Source: Streptomyces nodosus (lineage in GTDB: Bacteria > Actinomycetota > Actinomycetes > Streptomycetales > Streptomycetaceae). Taken from it: a stretch of 64,000 nucleotides of DNA. Numbering within the stretch: position 1 is the first letter of the stretch; each line of letters begins with the position of its first letter. The position numbers were made by a program, and so were the translations under genes. Below are positions 1-9,500 of this stretch, piece by piece. The notes under the pieces are model-generated. The model worked only from the letters and a program-made list of their open reading frames with translations. It was not told the DNA's origin and did not search any database. The DNA lies in NCBI RefSeq assembly GCF_008704995.1, contig NZ_CP023747.1:5614001-5678000 (forward strand). Reading direction: 5' to 3'.

Positions 1-2073
1 GCGGTCAACAAGGCGTTCCCCGAGGAGCAGCGGGAACTCGACGGGGTGCCCGCCCGCCGCTCCGTCCGTGACATCGCCGAGCCGGTCGACCTCGCCGTGG
101 TCGCCGTCCCCGCCGAGCGCGTCCCCGAGGTGGTCGCCGAATGCGGGGAGCACGGGGTGCAGGGACTGGTGGTCATCTCCTCCGGATACGCCGAGAGCGG
201 CCCCGAGGGGCGCGAGCGGCAGCGGGAGCTGGTACGGCAGGCCCGCTCGTACGGGATGCGGATCATCGGTCCCAACACCTTCGGGATCGTCAACACCTCG
301 CCCGAGGTCCGGCTGAACGCGTCCCTGGCGCCCGAGATGCCGCGCCCCGGGCGCATCGGGCTGTTCGCGCAGTCCGGCGCCATCGGCATCGCCCTGCTGT
401 CCCGGCTGGACCGCCGCGGCGGAGGGGTCACCGGGGTCACCGGCGTCTCGACCTTCGTCTCCTCCGGCAACCGGGCGGACGTCTCGGGCAACGACGTCCT
501 GCAGTACTGGTACGACGACCCGGACACCGATGTCGCCCTGATGTATCTCGAGACCATCCGCAACCCGCGCAAGTTCAACCGGCTGGCCCGGCGCACCGCG
601 GCGGTCAAGCCGCTGGTCGTGGTGCAGGGGGCGCGCTACGGAGGCGCCCCGCAGGGCCACACCGGGCGAGCCACCCGGCTGCCGCACGCCACGGTCTCCG
701 CGCTGCTGCGGCAGGCCGGGGTGATCCGGGTGGACACCATCACGGAGCTGGTGGACGCCGGACTGCTGCTGGCCCGCCAGCCGCTGCCGCCCGGGCCGAG
801 GGTGGCGATCCTCGGGAACTCGGAGTCGCTGGGGCTGCTGACCTACGACGCCTGCCTGGCCGAGGGGCTGCACCCGCTGCCACCGCTGGACCTGACGACG
901 GCGGCCTCGCCGGAGGACTTCCACCGGGCCCTGACCACCGCCCTGGCCGACGACGCCTGCGACGCCGTGGTGGTGACGGTGATCCCGGCGGTCGGCGAGA
1001 GCCCGGCGGGCGACGCCGCACTGGCCGAGGCCCTGCGCTCGGCGGCGGCCACCGCCCCCGCCAAGCCGGTGCTTGTGGTCCATGTGGAGATGGGCGGCAT
1101 CGCGGCGGCGCTGTCCACGGCGGCCGGCACCTCACCGGGGATGCCGCGCGGCGAGCTCCCCACCGCGGTACAGGCTTCGCCCGCCCCGGCGGTCCAGGCA
1201 CCCGAAGACGCCCGCCTCATCCCCGCCTACCCCGCCGCCGAGCGCGCCGTGCGGGCCCTCGCCGAGGCCGTCCGATACGCCCAGTGGCGGCGGGACGCCG
1301 CCGAACCGGGCAGGGTGCCCGAGTACGACGACATCGACGAGAAGGGCGCCGCCGGGCTGATCCGGGGGCTGCTCGAGCGGGACCAGGGGCTGACGCTCGG
1401 CGCCGAGGAGACCTGCGGTCTGCTCGCCCGGTACGGCATCCAGGTGCACCGCGCGCTGCCCGCGCCCACACCCGATGCCGCCGTGGCGGCCGCCGACACC
1501 CTCGGCTACCCGGTGGCCCTCAAGGCCACCGCCCCCCATCTGCGGCACCGCGCCGACCTGGGCGGGGTGCGCCTCGATCTGGCCGACGAGGAGCAACTGC
1601 GACGCGCCTACACCGAGTTGACCGAGCTGTTCGGGCCGTCCGAGGCGCTGCTGCCGGTCGTCCAGGGGATGGCGCCGCGCGGCGTCGACACCGTCGTACG
1701 GACCGTCATCGATCCGGCGGCCGGGGCCGTGCTGTCCTTCGGACTGGCCGGGGCCGCCTCACAGCTCCTCGACGACACCGCGCACCGGCTGATCCCGGTC
1801 ACCGACCGGGACGCGGCCTCCCTGGTGCGGTCGATCCGGACGGCCCCGCTGCTGTTCGGCTGGCGGGGGTCCGACCCCGTGGACACTCCCGCGCTCGAAG
1901 AGCTGCTGCTGCGGGTGTCCCGGCTGGTCGACGACCATCCGGAGGTCGTCGCGGTCACCCTGGAACCGGTCGTGGTCGCCCCGCGCGGGCTGAGCGTGCT
2001 CGGCGCCACCGTGCGGCTCGCGCCCCCGCCCGCCCGCGACGATCTCGGTCCGAGGACGCTCCCGGTGTATTGA
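1..2073 (+). CDS. Acyl-CoA synthetase (ADP-forming) type protein, 5' end outside window
   Basis: The open frame enters from base 1 in frame 1, so the start and N-terminus are missing. The visible part begins inside the CoA-binding domain, followed by a flavodoxin-like succinyl-CoA ligase domain (FAQSGAIGIALL, SSGNRADVSGNDVLQYW, from about residue 110). An ATP-grasp domain follows in the last 230 residues (YPVALKATAPHLRHRADLGG). This order is that of the acetate-CoA ligase (NDP-forming) family, which in Streptomyces often carries an extra GNAT acetyltransferase domain at one end. Whether a GNAT domain is present here cannot be seen. Family members convert acyl-CoA to acid plus ATP or acetylate proteins. 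The exact substrate is unknown. Confidence 0.85.
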   Translation, partial: AVNKAFPEEQRELDGVPARRSVRDIAEPVDLAVVAVPAERVPEVVAECGEHGVQGLVVISSGYAESGPEGRERQRELVRQARSYGMRIIGPNTFGIVNTSPEVRLNASLAPEMPRPGRIGLFAQSGAIGIALLSRLDRRGGGVTGVTGVSTFVSSGNRADVSGNDVLQYWYDDPDTDVALMYLETIRNPRKFNRLARRTAAVKPLVVVQGARYGGAPQGHTGRATRLPHATVSALLRQAGVIRVDTITELVDAGLLLARQPLPPGPRVAILGNSESLGLLTYDACLAEGLHPLPPLDLTTAASPEDFHRALTTALADDACDAVVVTVIPAVGESPAGDAALAEALRSAAATAPAKPVLVVHVEMGGIAAALSTAAGTSPGMPRGELPTAVQASPAPAVQAPEDARLIPAYPAAERAVRALAEAVRYAQWRRDAAEPGRVPEYDDIDEKGAAGLIRGLLERDQGLTLGAEETCGLLARYGIQVHRALPAPTPDAAVAAADTLGYPVALKATAPHLRHRADLGGVRLDLADEEQLRRAYTELTELFGPSEALLPVVQGMAPRGVDTVVRTVIDPAAGAVLSFGLAGAASQLLDDTAHRLIPVTDRDAASLVRSIRTAPLLFGWRGSDPVDTPALEELLLRVSRLVDDHPEVVAVTLEPVVVAPRGLSVLGATVRLAPPPARDDLGPRTLPVY

Positions 2074-2122
2074 GGGCACGAGCGGTGCCTCGCAGTCGGT
2101 ACGCCCCCGTAGGATGGACGTC

Positions 2123-2710
2123 ATGGCCAAGACCAGTACGACGACCCAGGGGCTGCGCACGGCGATCGAGCGCAGCGGCTACTACCCGGCTCTCGTGGCA
2201 GAGGCGGTGGAGGCCGCGGTGGGCGGTGAGCCCATCCGTTCGTATCTGGTCCACCAGGAGACCACGTTCGACGCGAACGAGGTGCGCCGCCATGTGACCG
2301 TGCTGGTCCTCACCGGCACCCGCTTCATCGTCAGCCACACCGACGAGCAGGCGGCCGACGACACCTCCCCGACACCGTATGCGACCACGTCCACGGAGTC
2401 GGTGAAGCTCGACCGGATCTCCTCGGTCGTCGTCAGCCGGGTGGTCGCCAACCCCGAGTCCTACACTCCGGGCACGCTGCCCCGCGAGGTCGTCCTGACC
2501 ATCGGCTGGGGCGCCGTCTCCCGCATCGACCTGGAGCCCGCCGCCTGCGGCGACCCCAACTGCGAGGCGGACCACGGCTACACGGGCAGCTCCACGGCCG
2601 ACGACCTCAGCCTCCGCGTCAGCGAGGCCGGGGACGGACCGGAGACGGTGCGCGAGGCGCTCGCCTTCGCGCAGTCCCTCTCCGAGGCGACCGCGGACCC
2701 CACCCGCTGA
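2123..2710 (+). CDS. DUF5998 family conserved actinobacterial protein
   Basis: A 195-residue protein starting MAKTSTTTQGL. I prefer the ATG at 2123 to the one at 2114 because the AGGA at 2111 overlaps the first ATG but sits at usable distance from the second. It matches the DUF5998 family conserved in Streptomyces, whose function is not known. No membrane segment or signal is visible. Its TGA overlaps the ATG of the next gene (TGATG), so the two are probably translationally coupled with the phosphodiesterase downstream. Confidence 0.8.
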   Translation: MAKTSTTTQGLRTAIERSGYYPALVAEAVEAAVGGEPIRSYLVHQETTFDANEVRRHVTVLVLTGTRFIVSHTDEQAADDTSPTPYATTSTESVKLDRISSVVVSRVVANPESYTPGTLPREVVLTIGWGAVSRIDLEPAACGDPNCEADHGYTGSSTADDLSLRVSEAGDGPETVREALAFAQSLSEATADPTR

Positions 2711-3900
2711 TGGCGCTGTCCACCTGGGACGATCACCCGGAGCCGCTCGCCGTCGGCTCGGCGCCGGTCCCCGAGTACGGCAGCGGCTCCCTGGCCGACC
2801 TGCTGCCCACCCTGGCCGCGGGCATGGGGGTGCCGGGTCGGACCCCGGTCATCACGGAGCTGGCCGCCGCCGACCGCACCTGTGTTTTCCTGGTCGACGG
2901 GCTCGGCTGGGAGCAGCTGAGGGAGCACCCCGACGAGGCGCCCTTCCTGACCTCGCTGCTGGCGTCCTCGCGCGGCGGCACCGGCCGTCCGATCACCGCG
3001 GGCTACCCGGCGACCACCGCCACCTCGCTCGCCTCCGTCGGCACCGGCCTGCCGCCCGGCGCGCACGGTCTGCCCGGCTACACCGTCCGCGATCCGGGCA
3101 CCGGCGCCCTGATGAACCAGCTCCGCTGGCAGCCCTGGACGGACCCGCACCTCTGGCAGCCGTACCCCACGGTGTTCCAGCTCGCGGACGCCGCCGGTGT
3201 CCACACCGCCCAGGTGTCCTCCCCGGCCTTCGAGACCACCCCGCTCACCCGGATCGCGCTCAGCGGCGGCACCTTCCACGGACGGCTGACCGGCGAGGAG
3301 CGCATGGACCTGGCCGCCGAGCAACTGGCCGCCGGGGACCGCTCGTTGGTCTACACGTACTACGCCGAGCTGGACGGCGCCGGCCATCGCTTCGGTGTCG
3401 ACTCGGACGCCTGGCGCGGGCGGCTCATGTATGTCGACCGGCTCGTCCAGCGGCTCGCCGAGCAGCTGCCGGCGCGCTCGGCCCTGTATGTCACCGCCGA
3501 CCATGGCATGATCGACGTCCCCTTCGACGAGCAGCACCGGATCGACTTCGACGAGGACTGGGAGCTGCGCGCCGGGGTCGCCCTGCTGGGCGGCGAGGGC
3601 CGGGCCCGGCACGTCTACGCGGTGCCGGGCGCCGAGGACGACGTGCTGACCTGCTGGCGCGAGGTGCTCGGCGAGCAGTTCTGGGTGGCTTCGCGGGACG
3701 AGGCGATCGAGGCGGGCTGGTTCGGACCGCGCGTCGACGACCGCGTGTACCGGCGCCTCGGCGATGTGCTCGCGGCGGCCCGCGACCGCGTGCTGATCAT
3801 CGCCTCCGAGCGGGAGCCCAAGGAGTCGGCGATGGTCGGCAACCACGGCTCGATGACGGCCGCGGAACAGCTGGTGCCCCTGCTCGAGGTCCGCACCTGA
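2710..3900 (+). CDS. Alkaline phosphatase superfamily (nucleotide pyrophosphatase/phosphodiesterase)
   Basis: A 396-residue member of the alkaline phosphatase superfamily, nucleotide pyrophosphatase/phosphodiesterase branch. The metal site Asp lies in VFLVDGLGWEQL (about residue 60). The nucleophile region is GYPATTATSLASVGTG with a Thr, and further metal ligands lie in AELDGAGHRFG, VTADHGMIDVP and GNHGSM. No signal peptide is seen, so it is probably cytoplasmic, and the substrate is unknown. The start overlaps the stop of the DUF5998 gene. A thymidine kinase follows 73 bases downstream, a conserved neighbourhood in Streptomyces. Confidence 0.85.
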   Translation: MALSTWDDHPEPLAVGSAPVPEYGSGSLADLLPTLAAGMGVPGRTPVITELAAADRTCVFLVDGLGWEQLREHPDEAPFLTSLLASSRGGTGRPITAGYPATTATSLASVGTGLPPGAHGLPGYTVRDPGTGALMNQLRWQPWTDPHLWQPYPTVFQLADAAGVHTAQVSSPAFETTPLTRIALSGGTFHGRLTGEERMDLAAEQLAAGDRSLVYTYYAELDGAGHRFGVDSDAWRGRLMYVDRLVQRLAEQLPARSALYVTADHGMIDVPFDEQHRIDFDEDWELRAGVALLGGEGRARHVYAVPGAEDDVLTCWREVLGEQFWVASRDEAIEAGWFGPRVDDRVYRRLGDVLAAARDRVLIIASEREPKESAMVGNHGSMTAAEQLVPLLEVRT

Positions 3901-3973
3901 GCGCGGCGCGCCCCCGCCGCCGTACACCGCCGAATCCGAACGCCTGCCCTCCCCGAAAGGTTCTCCACCACCC

Positions 3974-4624
3974 ATGCCCGAGCTGGTGTTCTTCTCCGGA
4001 ACGATGGACTGCGGGAAGTCGACGCTGGCTCTCCAGATCGAGCACAACCGGTCCGCGCGGGGGCTTCAGGGGATGATCCTCACCCGCGACGACCGGGCCG
4101 GCGAGGGCAAGCTCTCCTCACGGCTGGGTCTGGTCACCGACGCGGTGGAGGTGGCCGACGGGCAGGACCTGTACGCGTTCGTCGTCGACCATCTCTCACA
4201 GGGCGGGCGCGCGGACTATGTGATCGCCGACGAGGCGCAGTTCCTGGACCCGGAGCAGATAGACCAGCTGGCCCGTGTGGTCGACGACCTCGGCGTCGAC
4301 GTCTACGCCTTCGGCATCACCACCGACTTCCGCACCAAGCTCTTCCCCGGCTCCCAGCGCCTGGTGGAACTGGCCGACCGGGTCGAGGTCCTCCAGGTGG
4401 AGGCCCTGTGCTGGTGCGGTGCCCGCGCCACGCACAACGCCCGCACGGTCGGCGGCGAGATGGTCGTCGAGGGCGCTCAGGTGGTCGTGGGCGACGTCAA
4501 CCGGTCCGCGGACGAGGTCGGCTACGAAGTGCTGTGCCGTCGTCACCACCGGCGCCGTATGACGGCCGCGCCCTCCCGTGCGGCGGCGCTGTCCCCGGAC
4601 GTCCTGCCCGTGTCGGCGGGCTGA
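3974..4624 (+). CDS. tdk: Thymidine kinase
   Basis: A 216-residue type II thymidine kinase that phosphorylates thymidine with ATP in the dTMP salvage pathway. The P-loop is SGTMDCGKST at residues 8-17, and the Walker B/catalytic stretch is IADEAQFLD near residue 80. A C-terminal lasso/zinc region carries Cys residues (ALCWCGARATHN, LCRRHH). The start is ATG after an AAAGG box about 12 bases upstream. The length is typical for the family. Confidence 0.93.
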   Translation: MPELVFFSGTMDCGKSTLALQIEHNRSARGLQGMILTRDDRAGEGKLSSRLGLVTDAVEVADGQDLYAFVVDHLSQGGRADYVIADEAQFLDPEQIDQLARVVDDLGVDVYAFGITTDFRTKLFPGSQRLVELADRVEVLQVEALCWCGARATHNARTVGGEMVVEGAQVVVGDVNRSADEVGYEVLCRRHHRRRMTAAPSRAAALSPDVLPVSAG

Positions 4625-4667
4625 CCGCCGCGCCGTCCCCGCGGTCCGTTCCGTCCCGCCGGACGGT

Positions 4668-5471
4668 TCAGCCGAGCGGACTGACCACTGAGAACGTCGC
4701 GCCCTCCGGGTCCGCGACCGTGATCATGCGGCCCAGGGCCGTGTTGCACTGGGCCCGCACGATGTGCCCGCCCAGATCGGCGACCCGCTCGGCCGTCTTG
4801 TCGGCGTCCACCACCTGGAAGTACGTCATCCAGTGCGCACCCCGGTCCCGGGGAAGGGCATGGCCCACGCCATGGATGCCGGCCACCGGACGGCCCTCGA
4901 TATGGAGGGTCACATAGTCGAAGTCGGGGGAGACGACCGGCTCCTCCTCATAGCCGAAGACGGTCCGGTAGAAGGGGGCGACGCTCGCCGTGTCATAGGT
5001 GAGCAGCTCGTTCCAGACGGGGGTGCCGGGCACCCCGGTCAGGTTGGTGCCGAGGTGATCGTCGGCCTGCCAGACGCCGAACACCGCCCCCATGGGGTCA
5101 CAGGCGATGGCGAGCCGTCCGGCCTGGGCCGCGTCCAGGGGGCCGACGCCCACCGTCCCGCCGCAGCTGCGTACCTGCTCGGCCGTGGCGTCCACGTCGT
5201 CCGAGCCGAGATAGGGCGTCCAGGCGATCGGCAGATGGCGGTCCAGCGGCAGCCGGCCGATGCCCGCCACCTCGTAGCCGTTCAGCAGGGCCCGCACATA
5301 GGGTCCCAGCGGCTGTGGTCCCGGCTGGAACTCCCAGCCGAACAACGCGTGGTAGAAGTCCTGGGTCGCGGCCATTCCGTGCACCATCAGGCTCACCCAG
5401 CACGGTGTACCGGGTGCGTGCCTCTCGTGCGTCGTGCCGGTCCGGCGCGCCGACCCCCGTGCCTCGGTCAT
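4668..5471 (-). CDS. VOC family protein (two glyoxalase/bleomycin-resistance domains)
   Basis: A 267-residue protein with two tandem vicinal-oxygen-chelate domains. The first begins at WVSLMVHGMAATQDFYHALF and the second at WNELLTYDTASVAPFYRTVF. Such two-domain members are common in actinobacteria (hydroxylase or glyoxalase-like), and the substrate cannot be told from sequence. A GTG lies two codons upstream at 5477, but the GAGGAG box is better spaced for the ATG at 5471. It converges on tdk with a 43-base gap. Confidence 0.8.
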   Translation of the reverse strand: MTEARGSARRTGTTHERHAPGTPCWVSLMVHGMAATQDFYHALFGWEFQPGPQPLGPYVRALLNGYEVAGIGRLPLDRHLPIAWTPYLGSDDVDATAEQVRSCGGTVGVGPLDAAQAGRLAIACDPMGAVFGVWQADDHLGTNLTGVPGTPVWNELLTYDTASVAPFYRTVFGYEEEPVVSPDFDYVTLHIEGRPVAGIHGVGHALPRDRGAHWMTYFQVVDADKTAERVADLGGHIVRAQCNTALGRMITVADPEGATFSVVSPLG

Positions 5472-5774
5472 GGTCACTCTCTCCTCGGCCCCTCATGGTG
5501 ACCGTTCAGCTTCCGTGCATGCCCCGCGCCGCGCACGCGTGGGTGCACGCTCCGTGCCGATGTCCGCAGCACCGGCCGCATCACCTCGCTCGGGCCCCAC
5601 GGGCGCGGGACGCCCGATACCGGGTCCTCGCTCGTCGGCACGCGATCGCCGTGTGCTGTCCATCGATTGCACGGTGTGTGCCCGGTTCCGTACACCGGGT
5701 GATCGAACCTGTCCGGCCGAGCAGAATAGCCGGACCTGGGCGACTCGGCCACCCCGTGCGCAAGGATGGGAGCC

Positions 5775-6626
5775 ATGAAGGCCATCATCTCCGCATCCGA
5801 ACTCGCGGGCGACTTGGCGGGACCGCACCCGCCCACGCTCCTGGACGTCCGCTGGCAAATGTCCGTCGCGACCGCGGCGGGCGCCCCTCCGTTCGACGGC
5901 CGTGCCGCCCATGCGGCCGGGCACATCCCGGGCGCCGTCTTCGTGGATCTGGACGCCGATCTGGCGGGTCCGCCGGGACCGTCCGGGCGGCATCCGCTGC
6001 CCGATGTGGAGCACTTCGGAGCGGCCATGCGCGCCGCCGGGGTCCGTTCGGACCGGCCGGTGGTGGTGTACGACGGCGGGCAGGGCTGGGCCGCCGCCCG
6101 CGCCTGGTGGATGCTGCGGTGGACGGGACACCCGGAGGTACGGGTGCTCGACGGGGGACTGGCCGCATGGGACGGACCCTCGGCCTCGGGGACGGAGGAG
6201 CCCGCCCCCGGCGACTTCCGTCCCGTACCGGGGGCGCTGCCGCTGCTGGACGCCGACGGTGCCGCGGCGCTCGCCCGCACGGGGCTGCTGCTGGACGCAC
6301 GGGCCGCCGAGCGCTACCGGGGCGAGGTGGAGCCGATCGATCCGGTGGGCGGTCACATCCCCGGAGCGGTGTCGGCGCCGACGGCGGGCAATGTGACCGG
6401 AACGGGCCGCTTCCTGCCCGCTTCCGAACTGGCCGACCGTTTCCGGGCGCTGGGTGCAGAGGAGGGCACCGAGGTCGGTGTCTACTGCGGCTCGGGCGTC
6501 TCCGCCGCGCATCAGGTGCTGGCGCTCACCCTCGCGGGGATCCCGGCGGCGCTGTATGTGGGGTCCTGGTCGGAGTGGTCGGGGGACAGTGGTCGCCCGG
6601 TGGCGGTGGGCCCCGATCCGCAGTGA
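5775..6626 (+). CDS. Sulfurtransferase (two-domain rhodanese)
   Basis: A 283-residue thiosulfate or mercaptopyruvate sulfurtransferase with two rhodanese domains. The N-terminal inactive domain starts PPTLLDVRW and the C-terminal catalytic domain starts LLLDARAAERYRGEVEPID. The active-site loop is YCGSGVSA near residue 237, with the catalytic Cys. The ATG at 5775 is chosen over 5766 because AAGGA at 5762-5766 gives normal spacing only to the second. It converges on sepH. Confidence 0.88.
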   Translation: MKAIISASELAGDLAGPHPPTLLDVRWQMSVATAAGAPPFDGRAAHAAGHIPGAVFVDLDADLAGPPGPSGRHPLPDVEHFGAAMRAAGVRSDRPVVVYDGGQGWAAARAWWMLRWTGHPEVRVLDGGLAAWDGPSASGTEEPAPGDFRPVPGALPLLDADGAAALARTGLLLDARAAERYRGEVEPIDPVGGHIPGAVSAPTAGNVTGTGRFLPASELADRFRALGAEEGTEVGVYCGSGVSAAHQVLALTLAGIPAALYVGSWSEWSGDSGRPVAVGPDPQ

Positions 6627-6695
6627 GCGCATACCGGGCGGGGACCGGGCCGGTCGCCCTGTCCGGTTCCGCCCGGCCGGTCCTCGCCGCCCCCG

Positions 6696-7727
6696 TCAGT
6701 CCTGTTTCTTGCGCCGGGTCCCGAACACGATCTCGTCCCAGCTGGGAACCGCCGCCCGGCGGCCCGGACGGACACCGTCCGCCTCCGCCTGGCGGTCCGT
6801 CGCACCGATCAGCCGGTCGCGGTGGCTGCCGACGGTGCGCGGCATCAGGACGTCGGTGTACGCGGAACCGGCCGAGGCCGCAGGCGCGGGAGGCTCCTCC
6901 GCCTCGGGCTCCTGGGCGGGCTCCTCCGGGGGATCCGCGGGCCGTTCCGGCACCACCAGATCGCCGCGGAAGCTGGGCACCGCCTCCAGCAGGCTGGTCA
7001 GCGAGTCCCGCTCGCCGGTGCCCTCCTCGGCGGGCTCCGGCGACGGCAGGGCGGGGCGGTCCGTCGGGCGCTCGGGGGAGCGGTCCGGCCGGCCCTCGCG
7101 CGGCAGCCGTGCGATCCGCGGTACGAAGGGGTAGCTGGGCTCGGGCGAGGAGAGGTCGTCGGACTCGCCGATCAGCGAGCGCGCCTCGTCGTCGACCGCC
7201 TGGACCAGTCGCCGGGGCGGGTCGTACGTCCAGCTCGCCGAGTGCGGTTCGCCCGCGACCAGGTAGACGAGCAGCACCTCCCAGGTGCCGTCGTCGCGGC
7301 GCCAGGAGTCCCACTGGACGGTCTCCCGCTCGGCGCCGCGCAGCAGCAGCCGCTCCTGGACGGCCTCGCCCAGTTGGGGGCCGGCGTTCTCGCCGGGCCG
7401 GCGCACGGGTGTCTTGCGGGCCCGCTCGGCCATGAAGGCGCGCTCGGCGAGCACGGGTCCCTCGAAGCGGCGTACCCGGTCGACGGGGATCCCGGCGAGC
7501 TGCGCCACCTCTTCGGCGGACGCGCCGGCACGTATCCGCGCCTGGATGTCCCTGGGGCGGAGATGGCTCTCCACCTCGATCTCGATCTGGCCGAGGCGGG
7601 GACGGTCGCCGCGCACGGCGGCGCGGAGCCGTTCGTCGATCGGAAGCGTGTACTCCGTGCTGTCCGCAGCCTTCAGCACCAGCCGTGTGCCGTCATTGGA
7701 GACGGCCACGACACGCAGTTCGGGCAT
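6696..7727 (-). CDS. sepH: Cell division protein SepH
   Basis: A 343-residue protein beginning MPELRVVAVSNDGTRLVL, with an N-terminal DUF3071 domain and a helix-turn-helix (AEEVAQLAGIPVDRVRRFEG, about residues 75-95). A long acidic, proline-rich, probably disordered C-terminal half follows and ends in a basic tail (RRKKQD). In Streptomyces, SepH binds FtsZ and stimulates its assembly in sporulation septation. A GGAGG box lies 5 bases before the ATG at 7727. The longer frame reaching 7814 has no ribosome binding site. Confidence 0.92.
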   Translation of the reverse strand: MPELRVVAVSNDGTRLVLKAADSTEYTLPIDERLRAAVRGDRPRLGQIEIEVESHLRPRDIQARIRAGASAEEVAQLAGIPVDRVRRFEGPVLAERAFMAERARKTPVRRPGENAGPQLGEAVQERLLLRGAERETVQWDSWRRDDGTWEVLLVYLVAGEPHSASWTYDPPRRLVQAVDDEARSLIGESDDLSSPEPSYPFVPRIARLPREGRPDRSPERPTDRPALPSPEPAEEGTGERDSLTSLLEAVPSFRGDLVVPERPADPPEEPAQEPEAEEPPAPAASAGSAYTDVLMPRTVGSHRDRLIGATDRQAEADGVRPGRRAAVPSWDEIVFGTRRKKQD

Positions 7728-8180
7728 GGGGACCTCCCGGGTGGTGCCTGCCGACGTCACGTGCGTCGCTGCTTCCGCTAGTCGAGTGTGGCCTGCCCGG
7801 GTGCAGCCTGCCACAACCTTGCCGAGTTGCCCGGCGTGTCGGGCATGGGCCCCGGCTCGCCGTTATGGCACGGTTACCTATTCGCAACGCTCAGTGACGA
7901 AGCGCGTCACCCTGTGCAACAAGCCCCCTCCCGGCGTTCCGGCAAGGGCCGCGGACACCCTGGCGGGAGGCCGGACCCAGGGTTCGCAACAGTACTCCAT
8001 TCGGGCCACCTTCGCGGATCGGCGCGCCGCCCGAGTTCCGTCGGGAGGGGTGTCCCGGCTGTCCGATGCGCCGTTTTCGCGGACGTCAAACGTGGTGCAT
8101 GTCACTCACCGGCAGGAAGCGTGCCAATCCCGCCGGGACCGGGGCCCGTTGACCGGCGGCGGACCGGGCGCGGCGCCCGC
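7728..8180. other. Intergenic region upstream of sepH
   Basis: No gene is supported here. It lies between the sepH start and the end of the oxidase gene, so it should hold the sepH promoter. The only structure I see is an inverted pair GTGACG (7894-7899) and CGTCAC (7905-7910) separated by 5 bases, which could be an operator or a weak hairpin. Confidence 0.5.
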
Positions 8181-9500
8181 CTATGCGCCCAGGACCCGGC
8201 GCAGATAGTCGTTCCCGAAGCGCCGGTCCGGGTCCAGACGGTCCCTCAGGGCGGTGAACTCGGCGAAGCGCGGATAGACCCCGGCGAGGTACTCGGCGTC
8301 GCGGGTGTGCACCTTGCCCCAGTGGGGGCGCCCCTGATGGGCCGTGAGGATCCGCTCGGCGGCGGTGAAGTACGCCTGATAGGGCGTACCGCGGAACATG
8401 TGTATGGCGATGTAGGCGCTGTCCCGGCCGGATGCCGTGGACAGCGCGATGTCGTCCGCCGGGGCGGTGCGCACCTCGACGGGAAAGCTGACACGGAGGG
8501 GTGAGCGGTCGATCATCGCCTTGATCTCGCGCAGTGTGTCCACCAGGGCCTCGCGCGGAACGGCGTATTCCATCTCCACGAACCGCACCCGGCGGGGGGA
8601 GGTGAAGACCTTGTAAGGGATGTCGGTGTAGGTGCGGGCCGACAGGGCGCGGCTGGAGATCCGGGCGATCGACGGGACGGTGGCGGGGGCGGCCCGTCCG
8701 ACCCAGTTGACCGCCTGGAAGACACCGTTGGAGAGGAACTCGTCCTGGAGCCAGCCGTTCAGCCGCCCCACCGGTCGCGCGGGTCCGGCGCTGCGGTTGT
8801 TGCGCTTGGTGTTGGTGTTCCCGGTGTGCGGGAACCAGTAGAACTCGAAGTGCTCGTTCTCGGCCCACAGTTGGTCGAACTCGGCGAGGACCCGGTCGAG
8901 GGGCATGGGCTCCTCGCGGGCCGTGAGCAGGAAGACCGGCTCCACCGCGAAGGTGAGCGCGGTGACGACGCCCAGGGCGCCGATGCCGATCCGGGCGGCC
9001 GCGAAGACCTCGGGGTTCTCCCGCTCGGAGCAGGTGAGCAACGAGCCGTCCGCGGTCACCAGTTCAAGGCCGGTGATCTGCGCGGCGATCGAGGCCGAGT
9101 CCCGGCCGGTGCCGTGCGTGCCGGTGCTGGTGGCGCCGGAGACGGTCTGCTCCATGATGTCGCCCATGTTCGCCAGCGAGAGTCCCTCGCGGGCCAGCGC
9201 GACATTCAGCCTTCTCAGCGGGGTGCCCGCCTCGACGGTGACGGTGCCGGCCGCCCGGTCGATCGCGCGTATCCCGGTCAGCAGCCGGGGGCTGATCAGC
9301 ACACCGTCGGTCGCCGCGGCGGCCGTGAAGGAGTGGCCGGTGCCGACGGCCTTGACCCGCAACCCGTCCTCGGCGGCCCGGAGCACCGCGGCGCGGAGCT
9401 CGTCCACCGAGGCGGGGGTGACCTCTCGTACGGGCCGGGCGGTGACGTTCCCCGCCCAGTTACGCCATGTGCCGCTCTTTCCGCTCACTGTGGTGCTCAA
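8181..9500 (-). CDS. D-arabinono-1,4-lactone oxidase family FAD enzyme
   Basis: A 439-residue FAD-dependent sugar-lactone oxidase of the VAO family. The FAD-binding PP-loop region is KAVGTGHSFTAAA near residue 45, followed by GDIMEQTVSGATSTGTHGTG (the substrate/FAD stretch). The C-terminal ALO domain ends in GVYPRFAEF and RRFGNDYLRRVLG. I choose TTG at 9500 because a GGGGAGGGG box precedes it. The upstream frame to 9620 runs inside the MFS gene and has no such box. The start overlaps the end of the MFS transporter gene by 41 bases, so the two form an operon. Confidence 0.85.
   Translation of the reverse strand: MSTTVSGKSGTWRNWAGNVTARPVREVTPASVDELRAAVLRAAEDGLRVKAVGTGHSFTAAAATDGVLISPRLLTGIRAIDRAAGTVTVEAGTPLRRLNVALAREGLSLANMGDIMEQTVSGATSTGTHGTGRDSASIAAQITGLELVTADGSLLTCSERENPEVFAAARIGIGALGVVTALTFAVEPVFLLTAREEPMPLDRVLAEFDQLWAENEHFEFYWFPHTGNTNTKRNNRSAGPARPVGRLNGWLQDEFLSNGVFQAVNWVGRAAPATVPSIARISSRALSARTYTDIPYKVFTSPRRVRFVEMEYAVPREALVDTLREIKAMIDRSPLRVSFPVEVRTAPADDIALSTASGRDSAYIAIHMFRGTPYQAYFTAAERILTAHQGRPHWGKVHTRDAEYLAGVYPRFAEFTALRDRLDPDRRFGNDYLRRVLGA

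Noticed and set aside
141..2297. 718-residue open frame overlapping the acyl-CoA synthetase gene
   Set aside because: Low-complexity Arg/Gly/Pro-rich translation in an alternate frame of a well-supported gene, a usual artefact of high GC. The same applies to long frames at 5315-7435, 20688-22535, 26299-28167 and 28236-29843.
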